From Pseudomonadota bacterium (lineage in GTDB: Bacteria; Pseudomonadota; Gammaproteobacteria; Burkholderiales; Thiobacillaceae): 10,804 nt of DNA. A program made the translations under genes and the position numbers. The notes below the pieces were generated by a model. That model worked only from the letters and a program-made list of their open reading frames with translations, did no database searches and was not told the origin of the DNA. Positions 1 to 6,882 of the stretch are shown one piece after another. Position 1 is the first letter of the stretch. Every line of letters begins with the position of its first letter. The DNA is taken from positions 1 through 10,804 of the forward strand of contig JAJZRT010000071.1 in the NCBI GenBank assembly GCA_021802595.1, in the 5' to 3' direction.

Positions 1-635
1 TCGCGCCGCTTGCGGATGAGTTCGAGGCTGTCCGTGCGCGTCTTCAGCGTGTCGTCGGCGAGCTGCGACTGCCCGGTGAGCGCGGTGAGCTGGTACCAGC
101 TGCTGGCGACGTCGCCGATGAGGCCGACGCGGAAGCTGCGGGCGGCCTCGTCGCTCGCCAGGTACTGTGCCCGGGCGGCCTCGCTCAGCGCGGCCACGCG
201 GCCCCAGAAGTCGAGCTCGAAGGCGGTGACGCCGAGGTTCACGTCGTTGCGGTGGGTCGTGCGCGCCACGCCGAAGCCGGTAAGATCGGCCGGTGTGTGG
301 GTACGGATGGTGTCCGCCTGCGCGGCCACCGTCGGGAAGCGGTCTGCGCGGGCGACGCCTGCCAGGGCACGTGCCTCCTCGACCCGTGCCAGCGCGATCC
401 GCATGTCGCGGTTGTTGGCGAGCGCCGCCTCGATCAGCGCATGCAGCGCCGGATCGGAAAAGTAGGCCGGCCAGTCGGGCACGGCGGAGGCGGTCGCCGG
501 CAGGTCCGCGGCAAAGGTCTGTGGAACGGGCGCGGCGGGCCGCTCATACGCGGGGATCAGTGAGCAGCCGCCCAGCAGGATGGCGGCAATCGCAGTGGCG
601 ACGACGGCGCCGGATGGGGGTTTGCGTTCAGTCAT
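1..635 (-). CDS. RND efflux outer-membrane factor, OprM/NodT-type lipoprotein (partial, C-terminus beyond window)
   Basis: This is the N-terminal 211 codons of an outer-membrane channel that docks onto the RND pump encoded upstream. Reading from ATG at 635 gives MTERKPPSGAVVATAIAAIL followed by LGGC-S, a lipoprotein signal with the acylated Cys at residue 24. Next comes S-L-I-P-A-Y-E-R-P-A-A-P-V-P, the hallmark start of mature NodT/OprM-family lipoproteins. Further in, the segments DPALHALIEAALANNRDMRI, ARVEEARALAGVARADRFPT and FELDFWGRVAALSEAARAQY match the TolC-like coiled-coil repeat of the family. The start is supported by GGGAGGAA about 6 nt upstream and by an 8-nt overlap (ATGACTGA) with the permease stop codon, implying translational coupling. 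Family members are about 460-490 residues, so slightly less than half is present. The substrate cannot be deduced. Confidence 0.93.
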   Translation of the reverse strand, partial: MTERKPPSGAVVATAIAAILLGGCSLIPAYERPAAPVPQTFAADLPATASAVPDWPAYFSDPALHALIEAALANNRDMRIALARVEEARALAGVARADRFPTVAAQADTIRTHTPADLTGFGVARTTHRNDVNLGVTAFELDFWGRVAALSEAARAQYLASDEAARSFRVGLIGDVASSWYQLTALTGQSQLADDTLKTRTDSLELIRKRR

Positions 636-3600
636 GTTTCGGTTCCTCCCGATGCCGGGTGGGAAAGAGCTTGCGGATCACCACGAAAAACACCGGCACG
701 AAGAAAACGGCGAGCACGGTCGCGGCGATCATCCCGCCGACCACGCCGGTGCCGACCGCGTGGCGGCTGGCTGCGCCGGCGCCGGTGGAGATGGCAAGCG
801 GCAGCACGCCGAGGATGAAGGCGAAGCTCGTCATCAGGATCGGCCGCAATCGCAGTCGGCATGCCTCCAGCGTGGCGGCCATCAGGTCCATGCCTTCCTC
901 GTGCAGCTGGCGGGCGAACTCGATGATGAGGATCGCGTTCTTGGCCGACAGGCCGATGATCGCGATCAGGCCGACCTTGAAGAACACGTCGTTCGGCAAA
1001 CCGCGCAGATAGACCGCGAGCACCGCGCCCAGGATGCCGAGCGGCACGATCAGGATCACCGAGAACGGGATCGCCCAGCTCTCGTACAGCGCCGCGAGCG
1101 CGAGGAACACCACCAGCAGCGACAGCGCGAACAGGACGGGCGCCTGCGAACCGGCGAGCCGTTCCTCGTACGAGGTGCCCGACCATTCGAAGCCGTAGCC
1201 CGGTGGCAGCTTTGCCGCGATCTCTTCCATCGCCTGCATCGCTTCGCCCGTGGAATGGCCGGGAGCAGGGGTGCCGGCGATCTTCATCGACGGGTTGCCG
1301 TTGTAGCGGTCGAGCTTGGGCAGGCCGACGATCCATTTCGGCCTCGCGATCTCGCCCAGCAGCACGATGCCGCCCGCGCGGTTGCGGATCGGCAGCTTCA
1401 GCAGATCCTCGGGCGTCTTGCGCAGGTCGGCGTCGGCCTGCATCTGCACCTTGAGGATGCGGCCGCTGCGCACGAAGTCGTTGACGTAGGATACGCCGAT
1501 GGCCGAGCTCAGGGTGTCGTTGAGATCGGCCATGTCGATCCCCAGCGCCTGCGCCTTGTCGCGGTCGATGTCGAGGAAGACCTGCGGGCCGGGCTCCTGG
1601 CCTTCCGGCCGCACGCCGGCCAGCCGCTTGTCCTGGCTCGCCACGCCGAGCACCATGTTGCGCACGTCCATCAGCGCGTTGCGGCCCTGGTCGCCGCGAT
1701 CGAGCAGACGGAAGTCGAAGCCACCGACCGCGCCGAGCTCGGGAATCGACGGCGGATTCACCGCGAACACCATCGCGTCCTTGATGCGCATGAAGGTGCC
1801 CATGGCGCGGCCGATCACGCCCTGCGCCGAGTGCTCGGGGCCGATGCGCTCGTCCCAGTCCTTGAGACGGGTGAACACGAGCGCGGCATTCTGCCCGCGG
1901 CCGAAGAAGGAGAAGCCGACCACCCCAATGACCCGCTCGACTTCGGGCTGCTTCAGGTAGAACTGCTCCACCTGCGACAGCACCTTGACCGTGCGTTCCT
2001 GCGTGGCGCCGCCGGGCAGTTGCACCATGGTGATGAAGTAGCCCTGGTCCTCGTCCGGCAGGAAACTGCCGGGGAGCTTGGTGAACAGCCAGCCGGCGGC
2101 AACGACGATGGCGAGATAGATCACCATCCAGCGGCCGCTGCGCGTGAGGATGCGTGCCGTAAGGCCGCGGTAGCGTGTGGTCACGCGGCCGAAGAAGCGG
2201 TTGAACCAGCGCTTCTCGTCCGCTTCGGCCTCGCCCGGCTTGAGCAGCGTGGCGCACATGGCGGGGGTGAGCGACAGCGCCATCAGCACCGAGAAGGCCA
2301 TGGTGAGGATCAGCGTGGCGGCAAACTGGCGGTAGATCGCGCCCACCGAGCCGCCGAAGAACAGCATCGGCATGAACACCGCCGACAGCACCACCGAAAT
2401 GCCGAGGATCGCCCCGATGATCTGGTCCATGGCCTTGAGCGTGGCCTGCAGCGGCGGCAGGTGCTCCTCGCGCATGATGCGTTCGACGTTCTCCACCACC
2501 ACGATGGCGTCGTCGACCAGCACGCCGATCGCCAGCACCATGGCAAACAGCGTCAGCACGTTGATCGAGAAGCCGAAGGCATAGAGCCCGGCGGTCGCGC
2601 CCGCCAGCGCGACCGGCACCACCACCGCGGGGATCAGCGTGGTGCGCCAGTGCCCGAGGAACACGTACATCACGATGAACACCAGGATCATCGCTTCGCC
2701 GAGGGTCTTCACCACTTCGAAGATCGAGATCTCGACGAAGCGCGAGGTGTCGTACGGCACGGCCCAGTCGACGCCCTGGGGGAAGAAACGGGCGAGCTCG
2801 CCCATGCGTGCCTTGACCGCCTTCGCCACGTCGAGGGCGTTGGCGCCGGGCGCGACGCGGATTGCGATCGCCGCGATCGGCTGCCCGTTCATGCGCGCGT
2901 AGCGCTCGTAGGTGTCGCCGCCCAGTTCGACGCGGGCGACGTCCTTGACCTTGACCGTCGCGCCGTTCGGCAGCGCACGCACGACGACGTTGCCGAACTC
3001 CTCCGGCGTGTTGAGGCGGCCGCGCGTGACGATCACCGCGTTCACCTGGGCGCCCGGTGCCGCCGGCGCCTGGTTCAGTTCGCCGGTGGCGAGTTGCACG
3101 TTCTGTGCCTGCAGGGCGCGCTTGACGTCGGCTGGTGTCAGGCCGTAGGCGGTGAGCTGCTCCGGCTTCAGCCAGATGCGCATGGAATACTCGCTGCCGA
3201 ACAGGATGGCCTCGCCGACGCCGGGTACCCGCAGCAGGGGATCGAGCACGTTGGCGGCCGCGTAGCTGCCGAGGTCGATGGCGTTGCGCTTGCCGTCCTT
3301 GGAATAGATGGCGACGAACATCAGGTAGTTGCGCTGCGGCTTCGTCACCGGCACGCCAAGCCGCCGCACGTCCTCGGGCAGTCGCGCCTCGACCCGCTTG
3401 TAGCGGTTCTGCGCTTCCACCGAGGAAATATCGACGTCGGTGCCGGGCTCGAAGGTGAGCGTCAGCGTGCCTGCGCCCAGCTCGGACGAGGCCTCCATGT
3501 AGAGGAGATGTTCGATGCCGTTCATCTCCTGCTCGATCAGCTTGATGACCGTGTCCTCGACCACCTGCGCGGAGGCACCGGGGTAGGTGACGTTGAACGC

Positions 3601-3729
3601 GATCTGCGGTGCGGCCACCGGCGGATACTGGGCGACCGGCAGGTTCTTCAGCGCGATGACGCCGCCGAGCAGGATGAGGATGGCGATGACCCACGCGAAG
3701 ATGGGCCGGTGGATGAAGAAACGTGCCAT
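628..3729 (-). CDS. RND multidrug efflux permease, HAE1 family (AcrB/MexB-like)
   Basis: This is the inner-membrane proton-driven pump subunit, 1033 residues, full length for the AcrB/MexB family. It opens with MARFFIHRPIFAWVIAILIL, the family's first transmembrane helix, and continues with LKNLPVAQYPPVAAPQI. The TM4 motif GVLVDDAIVVVENVERI places the proton-relay aspartates at D406 and D407, and TM10 has GLSAKNAILIIEFARQ with the partner lysine at K930. Drug-pocket-like aromatics are visible: F177 in LFGSEYSMRIW, and F606/F608/F609 in GFSFFGRGQN at the switch loop. All of this argues for a hydrophobic/amphiphilic drug exporter rather than a metal (HME) pump. It starts 1 nt after the adaptor stop and overlaps the outer-membrane factor by 8 nt. 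No inactivating change is seen. The exact substrates are unknown. Confidence 0.97.
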   Translation of the reverse strand: MARFFIHRPIFAWVIAILILLGGVIALKNLPVAQYPPVAAPQIAFNVTYPGASAQVVEDTVIKLIEQEMNGIEHLLYMEASSELGAGTLTLTFEPGTDVDISSVEAQNRYKRVEARLPEDVRRLGVPVTKPQRNYLMFVAIYSKDGKRNAIDLGSYAAANVLDPLLRVPGVGEAILFGSEYSMRIWLKPEQLTAYGLTPADVKRALQAQNVQLATGELNQAPAAPGAQVNAVIVTRGRLNTPEEFGNVVVRALPNGATVKVKDVARVELGGDTYERYARMNGQPIAAIAIRVAPGANALDVAKAVKARMGELARFFPQGVDWAVPYDTSRFVEISIFEVVKTLGEAMILVFIVMYVFLGHWRTTLIPAVVVPVALAGATAGLYAFGFSINVLTLFAMVLAIGVLVDDAIVVVENVERIMREEHLPPLQATLKAMDQIIGAILGISVVLSAVFMPMLFFGGSVGAIYRQFAATLILTMAFSVLMALSLTPAMCATLLKPGEAEADEKRWFNRFFGRVTTRYRGLTARILTRSGRWMVIYLAIVVAAGWLFTKLPGSFLPDEDQGYFITMVQLPGGATQERTVKVLSQVEQFYLKQPEVERVIGVVGFSFFGRGQNAALVFTRLKDWDERIGPEHSAQGVIGRAMGTFMRIKDAMVFAVNPPSIPELGAVGGFDFRLLDRGDQGRNALMDVRNMVLGVASQDKRLAGVRPEGQEPGPQVFLDIDRDKAQALGIDMADLNDTLSSAIGVSYVNDFVRSGRILKVQMQADADLRKTPEDLLKLPIRNRAGGIVLLGEIARPKWIVGLPKLDRYNGNPSMKIAGTPAPGHSTGEAMQAMEEIAAKLPPGYGFEWSGTSYEERLAGSQAPVLFALSLLVVFLALAALYESWAIPFSVILIVPLGILGAVLAVYLRGLPNDVFFKVGLIAIIGLSAKNAILIIEFARQLHEEGMDLMAATLEACRLRLRPILMTSFAFILGVLPLAISTGAGAASRHAVGTGVVGGMIAATVLAVFFVPVFFVVIRKLFPTRHREEPKHD

Positions 3730-3730
3730 G

Positions 3731-4828
3731 TCAGGCCCCCTGCTTCTGCAGAACCGGCTTCACCACCGAGCCCGGCTTGGCTTTCTGCACGCCGTCCACG
3801 ATGACGTTCTCGCCGTTCTTGAGGCCGTCCTCGATGACGAAGTCCGTGCCAGCCATCGCGCCGACCTTGACCGGGCGCTGCATCACCTTGTTGTCCGGAC
3901 CCACCAGCAGGACGAACTGGCCCTGCGGGCCGGACTGCACGGCGCGCTGCGGCACGGTGATCGCGTTGTCCTCGACGGCCTGCGGCAGCCGCACGCGGAC
4001 GAAGGTGCCGGGAAGCAGCAGGCGCTGCGGGTTGGGGAACTCCGCCTTCAGCGTGATCGCGCCGGTGCCGGGGTCGACGCTGAGGTCGCTGAAGAAGAGC
4101 TTGCCCTTGTGGGAATAGGTCTGGCCATTATCCAGAATGAGCTCCACGACGCGGCTATCGGTCGCCTTCAGCCGGCCGGCGGCCAGCGCGCTCCTCAGCC
4201 GCAGCACATCGGCGTTGGGCTGGGTGAACAGCACGTTGACCGGGTCGAGCTGGTCGATGGTCGCGAGCAGCGTGGCGTCGCCGTGGCCGACCAGGGCGCC
4301 CTCGGTCACCAGCGTGCGGCCGATGTGGCCGGAGATGGGCGCGGGCACCGTGGCGTTCTCCAGATCGAGGCGGGCGCGGGCGAGCTGCGCCTGCGACTGC
4401 TTCAGCGCGGCGCGGGCGAGATCGACTTCCTGCTGGCTGACCGCCTTGATCGGCAGCAACGATTCGACGCGTGCGAGATTGAGCTTCTTCACCTCGACGT
4501 CGGCTTCGGCGGCCTGGGCCGCGGTGCGGTAGGTGCGGTCATCCAGATGGAACAGCGGCTGACCGGCCTTCACGTCGCTGCCTTCCGTGAACAGGCGTTT
4601 CTCGACGATGCCCTCGACACGGGCCCGCACCTGCGCGGTACGCACCGCTTCCACCCGGCCGGGGAGTTCGCGCGTCAGCGTGGCGGCGGCGCTGCCCACC
4701 TGTACCACCGTGACCTCTGCCGGAGGCATGCCCCCGGGGGGACCGCCGGCGCCGCCAGGACCATTCTTGTCGCCGGGACCGCAGGCGGTGAGCAAGGGCA
4801 GAACGAGCAGCAGGGTCATGCGTTTCAT
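3731..4828 (-). CDS. RND efflux periplasmic adaptor lipoprotein (MFP, AcrA/MexA-like)
   Basis: This is the membrane-fusion protein bridging the RND permease and the outer-membrane channel, 365 residues. MKRMTLLLVLPLLTAC is a lipoprotein signal with the lipidated Cys at residue 16, followed by a Gly/Pro-rich linker to about residue 35. The first lipoyl half includes ARVEGIVEKRLFTEGSDVKA. An Ala/Gln-rich alpha-helical hairpin (about residues 95-155) is followed by the second lipoyl half, ATVPAPISGHIGRTLVTEGA. The beta-barrel and membrane-proximal segments include PNPQRLLLPGTFVRVRLP and a C-terminal VIVDGVQKAKPGS. I chose ATG at 4828 rather than an in-frame ATG 39 nt further upstream because AAGGA lies about 7 nt before it and the lipoprotein signal begins there. 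The start also overlaps the tetR stop as ATGA, giving coupling to the repressor. Confidence 0.96.
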   Translation of the reverse strand: MKRMTLLLVLPLLTACGPGDKNGPGGAGGPPGGMPPAEVTVVQVGSAAATLTRELPGRVEAVRTAQVRARVEGIVEKRLFTEGSDVKAGQPLFHLDDRTYRTAAQAAEADVEVKKLNLARVESLLPIKAVSQQEVDLARAALKQSQAQLARARLDLENATVPAPISGHIGRTLVTEGALVGHGDATLLATIDQLDPVNVLFTQPNADVLRLRSALAAGRLKATDSRVVELILDNGQTYSHKGKLFFSDLSVDPGTGAITLKAEFPNPQRLLLPGTFVRVRLPQAVEDNAITVPQRAVQSGPQGQFVLLVGPDNKVMQRPVKVGAMAGTDFVIEDGLKNGENVIVDGVQKAKPGSVVKPVLQKQGA

Positions 4829-5427
4829 GGTGTGTCCTTTTCGGGGGCAAAGGCGCGCAGGAAGCAATCCACCGCCCGCGCGGTTTTGGTGGAATCGAGC
4901 AATTCGGTCTGCAGATTGATGAGGCCGCGCAGTCGGTCGAGGTCCATCAGCATGGCGGTCAGCATCTCCGCCGCAAAATCGGGATCATCGTGCCGCAGCC
5001 GGCCCGCCTCCATGGCCTGCGCCAGATAATCGGCCAGACGCTTGCGGGTGGCCTGCGGTCCCTGGAGGAAAAACTGCCTGGCGAGATCGGGGAAGCGCGG
5101 GGCTTCGGCGACCATGGTGCGGAAGATCGCAATGCCGGTCGGGCTCAGCAGGCGCGTGCGGTAGGCGTCGCCAAAGGCCAGCAATGTGGTCCGCAGTTCG
5201 CCGTTGCCCTCGAGCGTGACCAGCACCGACTGGACGGAATGGCGCACCACTTCTCCGAACAGTTCGTCCTTGCTGTGGAAATGGTTGTACAGCGTCTGCC
5301 GTGCGACCTGCGCACGGGCGGCGATGCGGTCGATGCTGACCTGATAGCCTTCTTCGCGAAAGGCCTCGCAAGCCGCCTCGAGCAGGCGCTGGCGGGTGCA
5401 GGGGGACGTTTCGACGGCAGGGGTCAT
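4825..5427 (-). CDS. TetR-family transcriptional repressor of the efflux operon
   Basis: This is a 200-residue TetR/AcrR-type regulator. The helix-turn-helix lies at about residues 29-58 (VSIDRIAARAQVARQTLYNH, then FHSKDELF), a typical TetR recognition-helix signature. The ligand-binding half contains RTMVAEAPRFPDLARQFFLQ and resembles the AefR-like C-terminal domain found in many efflux-pump repressors. I chose ATG at 5427. A longer in-frame start at 5484 would add 19 hydrophobic residues unlike the family and would lie on top of the predicted promoter and operator. The Shine-Dalgarno before 5427 is weak. The 3' end overlaps the adaptor gene by 4 nt (ATGA), so repressor and pump probably share one mRNA. 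A negatively autoregulated, drug-inducible circuit is inferred from the architecture. The ligand is unknown. Confidence 0.93.
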   Translation of the reverse strand: MTPAVETSPCTRQRLLEAACEAFREEGYQVSIDRIAARAQVARQTLYNHFHSKDELFGEVVRHSVQSVLVTLEGNGELRTTLLAFGDAYRTRLLSPTGIAIFRTMVAEAPRFPDLARQFFLQGPQATRKRLADYLAQAMEAGRLRHDDPDFAAEMLTAMLMDLDRLRGLINLQTELLDSTKTARAVDCFLRAFAPEKDTP

Positions 5428-5445
5428 GTCAGCCCAGGCGAGAAG

Positions 5446-5461
5446 TAGACTGGACAGTCTA
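5446..5461. promoter_or_regulatory. Candidate TetR operator (16-bp inverted repeat)
   Basis: TAGACTG-GA-CAGTCTA is a perfect inverted repeat with 7-bp arms and a 2-nt centre. It sits 19 bp upstream of the tetR start codon. Its right end coincides with the predicted -10 hexamer on the minus strand, so a bound dimer would block RNA polymerase. Size and symmetry fit TetR-family operators. Binding is inferred from position only. Confidence 0.7.
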
Positions 5462-5484
5462 GTCGTGTGCCAAAATATGCGCAA
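5456..5484 (-). promoter_or_regulatory. Predicted sigma-70 promoter of the tetR-efflux operon
   Basis: On the minus strand TTGCGC (-35, 5479-5484) is followed by a 17-nt spacer and TAGACT (-10, 5456-5461). The hexamers match consensus at 3/6 and 4/6 positions, so the promoter is moderate to weak, but the spacing is ideal. The -10 lies inside the candidate TetR operator. The predicted start near 5449 gives a leader of about 20 nt. Confidence 0.5.
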
Positions 5485-5585
5485 GGCCCGAATCCGTCAC
5501 GCTGCGGAACCGTGCCGGCGCAGGGATGCGGGTCGCGGCAGCCCTTCAATTCGGCCGCCTGTTCGGGAAGCACGCTGGCCTGACA

Positions 5586-5624
5586 CCGTGCCCACGGATC
5601 ATGTCCAGCACGGACATGCCGTGC
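5586..5624. repeat. Cluster of overlapping small inverted repeats in the divergent intergenic region
   Basis: Three perfect short inverted repeats are packed together: CCGTG-CC-CACGG (5586-5597), CATGTCC-AGCAC-GGACATG (5600-5618) and GCACGG-ACATG-CCGTGC (5608-5624). The last two share bases, so they would be mutually exclusive hairpins if transcribed, or overlapping protein sites in DNA. They lie between the tetR promoter and the PepSY gene. The function is unknown. Confidence 0.45.
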
Positions 5625-5635
5625 CATTTCACCGG

Positions 5636-5667
5636 CTAACTGTCCCCTAATTCTCGATCGCTATCTT
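5636..5667 (+). promoter_or_regulatory. Weak candidate promoter / response-regulator box upstream of the PepSY gene
   Basis: CTAAC and CTAAT occur as direct repeats at 5636 and 5647, 11 bp apart, which is roughly the spacing of OmpR-type half-sites. They are followed by a possible -10, TATCTT (5662-5667), with no convincing -35. That arrangement would suit an activator-dependent promoter for the PepSY gene, driven perhaps by the response regulator encoded downstream. This is speculative. Confidence 0.2.
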
Positions 5668-5673
5668 GACCCT

Positions 5674-5691
5674 CACGCGAATGTTCGCGTG
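5674..5691. promoter_or_regulatory. Perfect inverted repeat immediately before the PepSY Shine-Dalgarno
   Basis: CACGCGAA-TG-TTCGCGTG has 8-bp perfect arms and a 2-nt centre. It ends 4 nt before the AAGGAG ribosome binding site (5696-5701) of the PepSY gene. As DNA it could be a dimeric operator. As RNA it would place a stable hairpin next to the ribosome binding site and could modulate translation or protect the 5' end. Confidence 0.5.
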
Positions 5692-5709
5692 TTCCAAGGA
5701 GCGATCATC

Positions 5710-6045
5710 ATGAAACGCAAAGCCTATCTGGCGGCGCTTGCCGCCTTCTCCGCAGCAGCCGTGGTCGGCACCGCCGTCGCGGCCCAATCCTCGGGAAACG
5801 ACGCCCTGACGATTTCGAACGCGGGAATCAGCCTTATCCAGGCGGTCGGCGCCGCCGAACAGCATGTCGGTGGCAAGGCCATGCGCGCCGAGTACGAACG
5901 CCACAAGGGACAGGGCGTGTTCGACGTCGAAGTCGTCAAAGGGGCCACGGTGACGGACGTGAAGGTGGACGCCGGAAATGGCAAGGTCATTGAGGCGACC
6001 GCCGATGCGGCCGACCATGACGACGGCGGCGACCACGAAGACTGA
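5710..6045 (+). CDS. Secreted PepSY-domain protein
   Basis: This is a small periplasmic protein of 111 residues. Residues 1 to about 25 (MKRKAYLAALAAFSAAAVVG, then TAVA before the AQ site) form a Sec signal peptide with a likely AVA-AQ cleavage. The mature part contains ISLIQAVGAAEQHVGGKAMR, followed by a beta-rich segment FDVEVVKGATVTDVKVDAGN and GKVIEA, a single PepSY domain (PF03413-like). The C-terminus, ADAADHDDGGDHED, is strongly acidic with two His and could bind cations, although this is inference. I chose ATG at 5710 because AAGGAG lies 8 nt upstream and the signal peptide begins there; a longer in-frame start at 5689 lacks such support. The gene is followed by a terminator-like hairpin and then two membrane-protein genes and a two-component system on the same strand. 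Its precise role is unknown. Confidence 0.92.
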   Translation: MKRKAYLAALAAFSAAAVVGTAVAAQSSGNDALTISNAGISLIQAVGAAEQHVGGKAMRAEYERHKGQGVFDVEVVKGATVTDVKVDAGNGKVIEATADAADHDDGGDHED

Positions 6046-6050
6046 ACCTG

Positions 6051-6075
6051 GCCGGAGCCTGGCTCCGGCTTTTTT
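6051..6075 (+). terminator. Intrinsic terminator (or attenuator) after the PepSY gene
   Basis: GCCGGAGC (6051-6058), loop CTG, GCTCCGGC (6062-6069) and T6 (6070-6075) form a classic rho-independent terminator 5 nt past the PepSY stop codon. The next gene starts only 21 nt later, leaving no room for a separate promoter. It therefore probably acts as a partial terminator that sets a higher PepSY dose than downstream expression. Confidence 0.85.
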
Positions 6076-6096
6076 GCATTTCCGGGGAGCGCACAC

Positions 6097-6882
6097 ATGA
6101 ACGACATGCCGGCGGCCACACGGCGGGACCTGCTCAACAAGGTGCCCGAGGCCATCCTGTTTTTCTGGATCATCAAGATCCTGGCCACGACGGTGGGCGA
6201 GACCGCCGCCGATTTCCTGAATTTCAATCTCAATTTCGGCCTGACCGGAACCTCCATCGTGATGGCCATCCTCCTGGCGGTTTCGTTGGCCGCCCAGTTG
6301 CGCGCCCGACGTTACGTGCCGTGGCTGTATTGGCTGACGGTCGTCCTGATCAGCGTCGTCGGCACCCTGATCACGGACAACCTGACCGATCACTTCGGCG
6401 TGCCGCTGGGCGTGACGACGGCCGCCTTCAGCCTGGCCCTGCTCGCAACGTTCGCGGTCTGGTACGCGAAGGAGCGGACGCTGTCGATCCACAGCATCCG
6501 TACGCGCAGCCGGGAACTTTACTACTGGGCTGCCATACTGTTCACCTTTGCACTGGGCACGGCAGCGGGGGACCTGTTCGCGGAGCGCCTGAATCTCGGG
6601 TACGCCCATTCGGCGCTGCTGTTCGGGGGGCTGATCGCGGCGGTGACCTTCGGCTACTACGTGCTCAGGGCCAACGCGGTGCTGGCGTTCTGGCTTGCCT
6701 ACATCCTGACCCGGCCGCTCGGTGCCTCATGCGGCGATTACCTGTCGCAGCCGGTGATGAATGGAGGACTGGGCCTGGGCACGGTGCAGACCAGCCTGCT
6801 GTTCCTGGCTGCCATTTCCGGCCTGGTGTTCTACCTTACCCTGACCCGCAGGGATTCGACCGAACAAAGGAGTGCGCAATGA
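6097..6882 (+). CDS. COG4705-like multi-span inner-membrane protein, copy 1 (four W-x9-G-x4-D repeats)
   Basis: This 261-residue, very hydrophobic protein resembles the uncharacterised COG4705 group of conserved membrane-anchored proteins. I see four internal repeats. They begin at W24, W79, W144 and W199, and each carries Gly 10 residues and Asp 15 residues after the Trp (G34/D39, G89/D94, G154/D159, G209/D214). Examples are FWIIKILATTVGETAADFL and FWLAYILTRPLGASCGDYL. Each repeat appears to be a pair of helices, so about eight membrane spans. Basic segments (RARRY, AKERT..RTRSRE, LTRR at the end) fall between repeats, suggesting N- and C-termini inside and the Asp near the outer face. The start has GGGGAG about 8 nt upstream. 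The stop overlaps the start of the paralogue (ATGA). Transport or channel function is plausible but unproven. Confidence 0.85.
   Translation: MNDMPAATRRDLLNKVPEAILFFWIIKILATTVGETAADFLNFNLNFGLTGTSIVMAILLAVSLAAQLRARRYVPWLYWLTVVLISVVGTLITDNLTDHFGVPLGVTTAAFSLALLATFAVWYAKERTLSIHSIRTRSRELYYWAAILFTFALGTAAGDLFAERLNLGYAHSALLFGGLIAAVTFGYYVLRANAVLAFWLAYILTRPLGASCGDYLSQPVMNGGLGLGTVQTSLLFLAAISGLVFYLTLTRRDSTEQRSAQ

Noticed and set aside
632..3694. 1020-codon second minus-strand frame within the permease gene
   Set aside because: Arg/Gly/Ala/His-rich low-complexity translation without hydrophobic helices; an out-of-frame shadow of the pump gene.
580..3804. 1074-codon plus-strand open frame antisense to the RND permease
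   Set aside because: It is a GC-driven mirror of the permease gene: its composition is dominated by His/Arg/Gly/Asp, it has no domain signature, and the opposite strand encodes a textbook AcrB-type protein with all motifs.
5428..5484. 19-residue N-terminal extension of the TetR regulator
   Set aside because: It would start inside the predicted -35 and translate the operator; TetR proteins normally start close to the first helix, as from 5427.
5647..6609. 320-codon minus-strand frame across the PepSY gene and first membrane gene
   Set aside because: It covers a terminator hairpin, has no ribosome binding site or domain, and is antisense to two well-supported genes.
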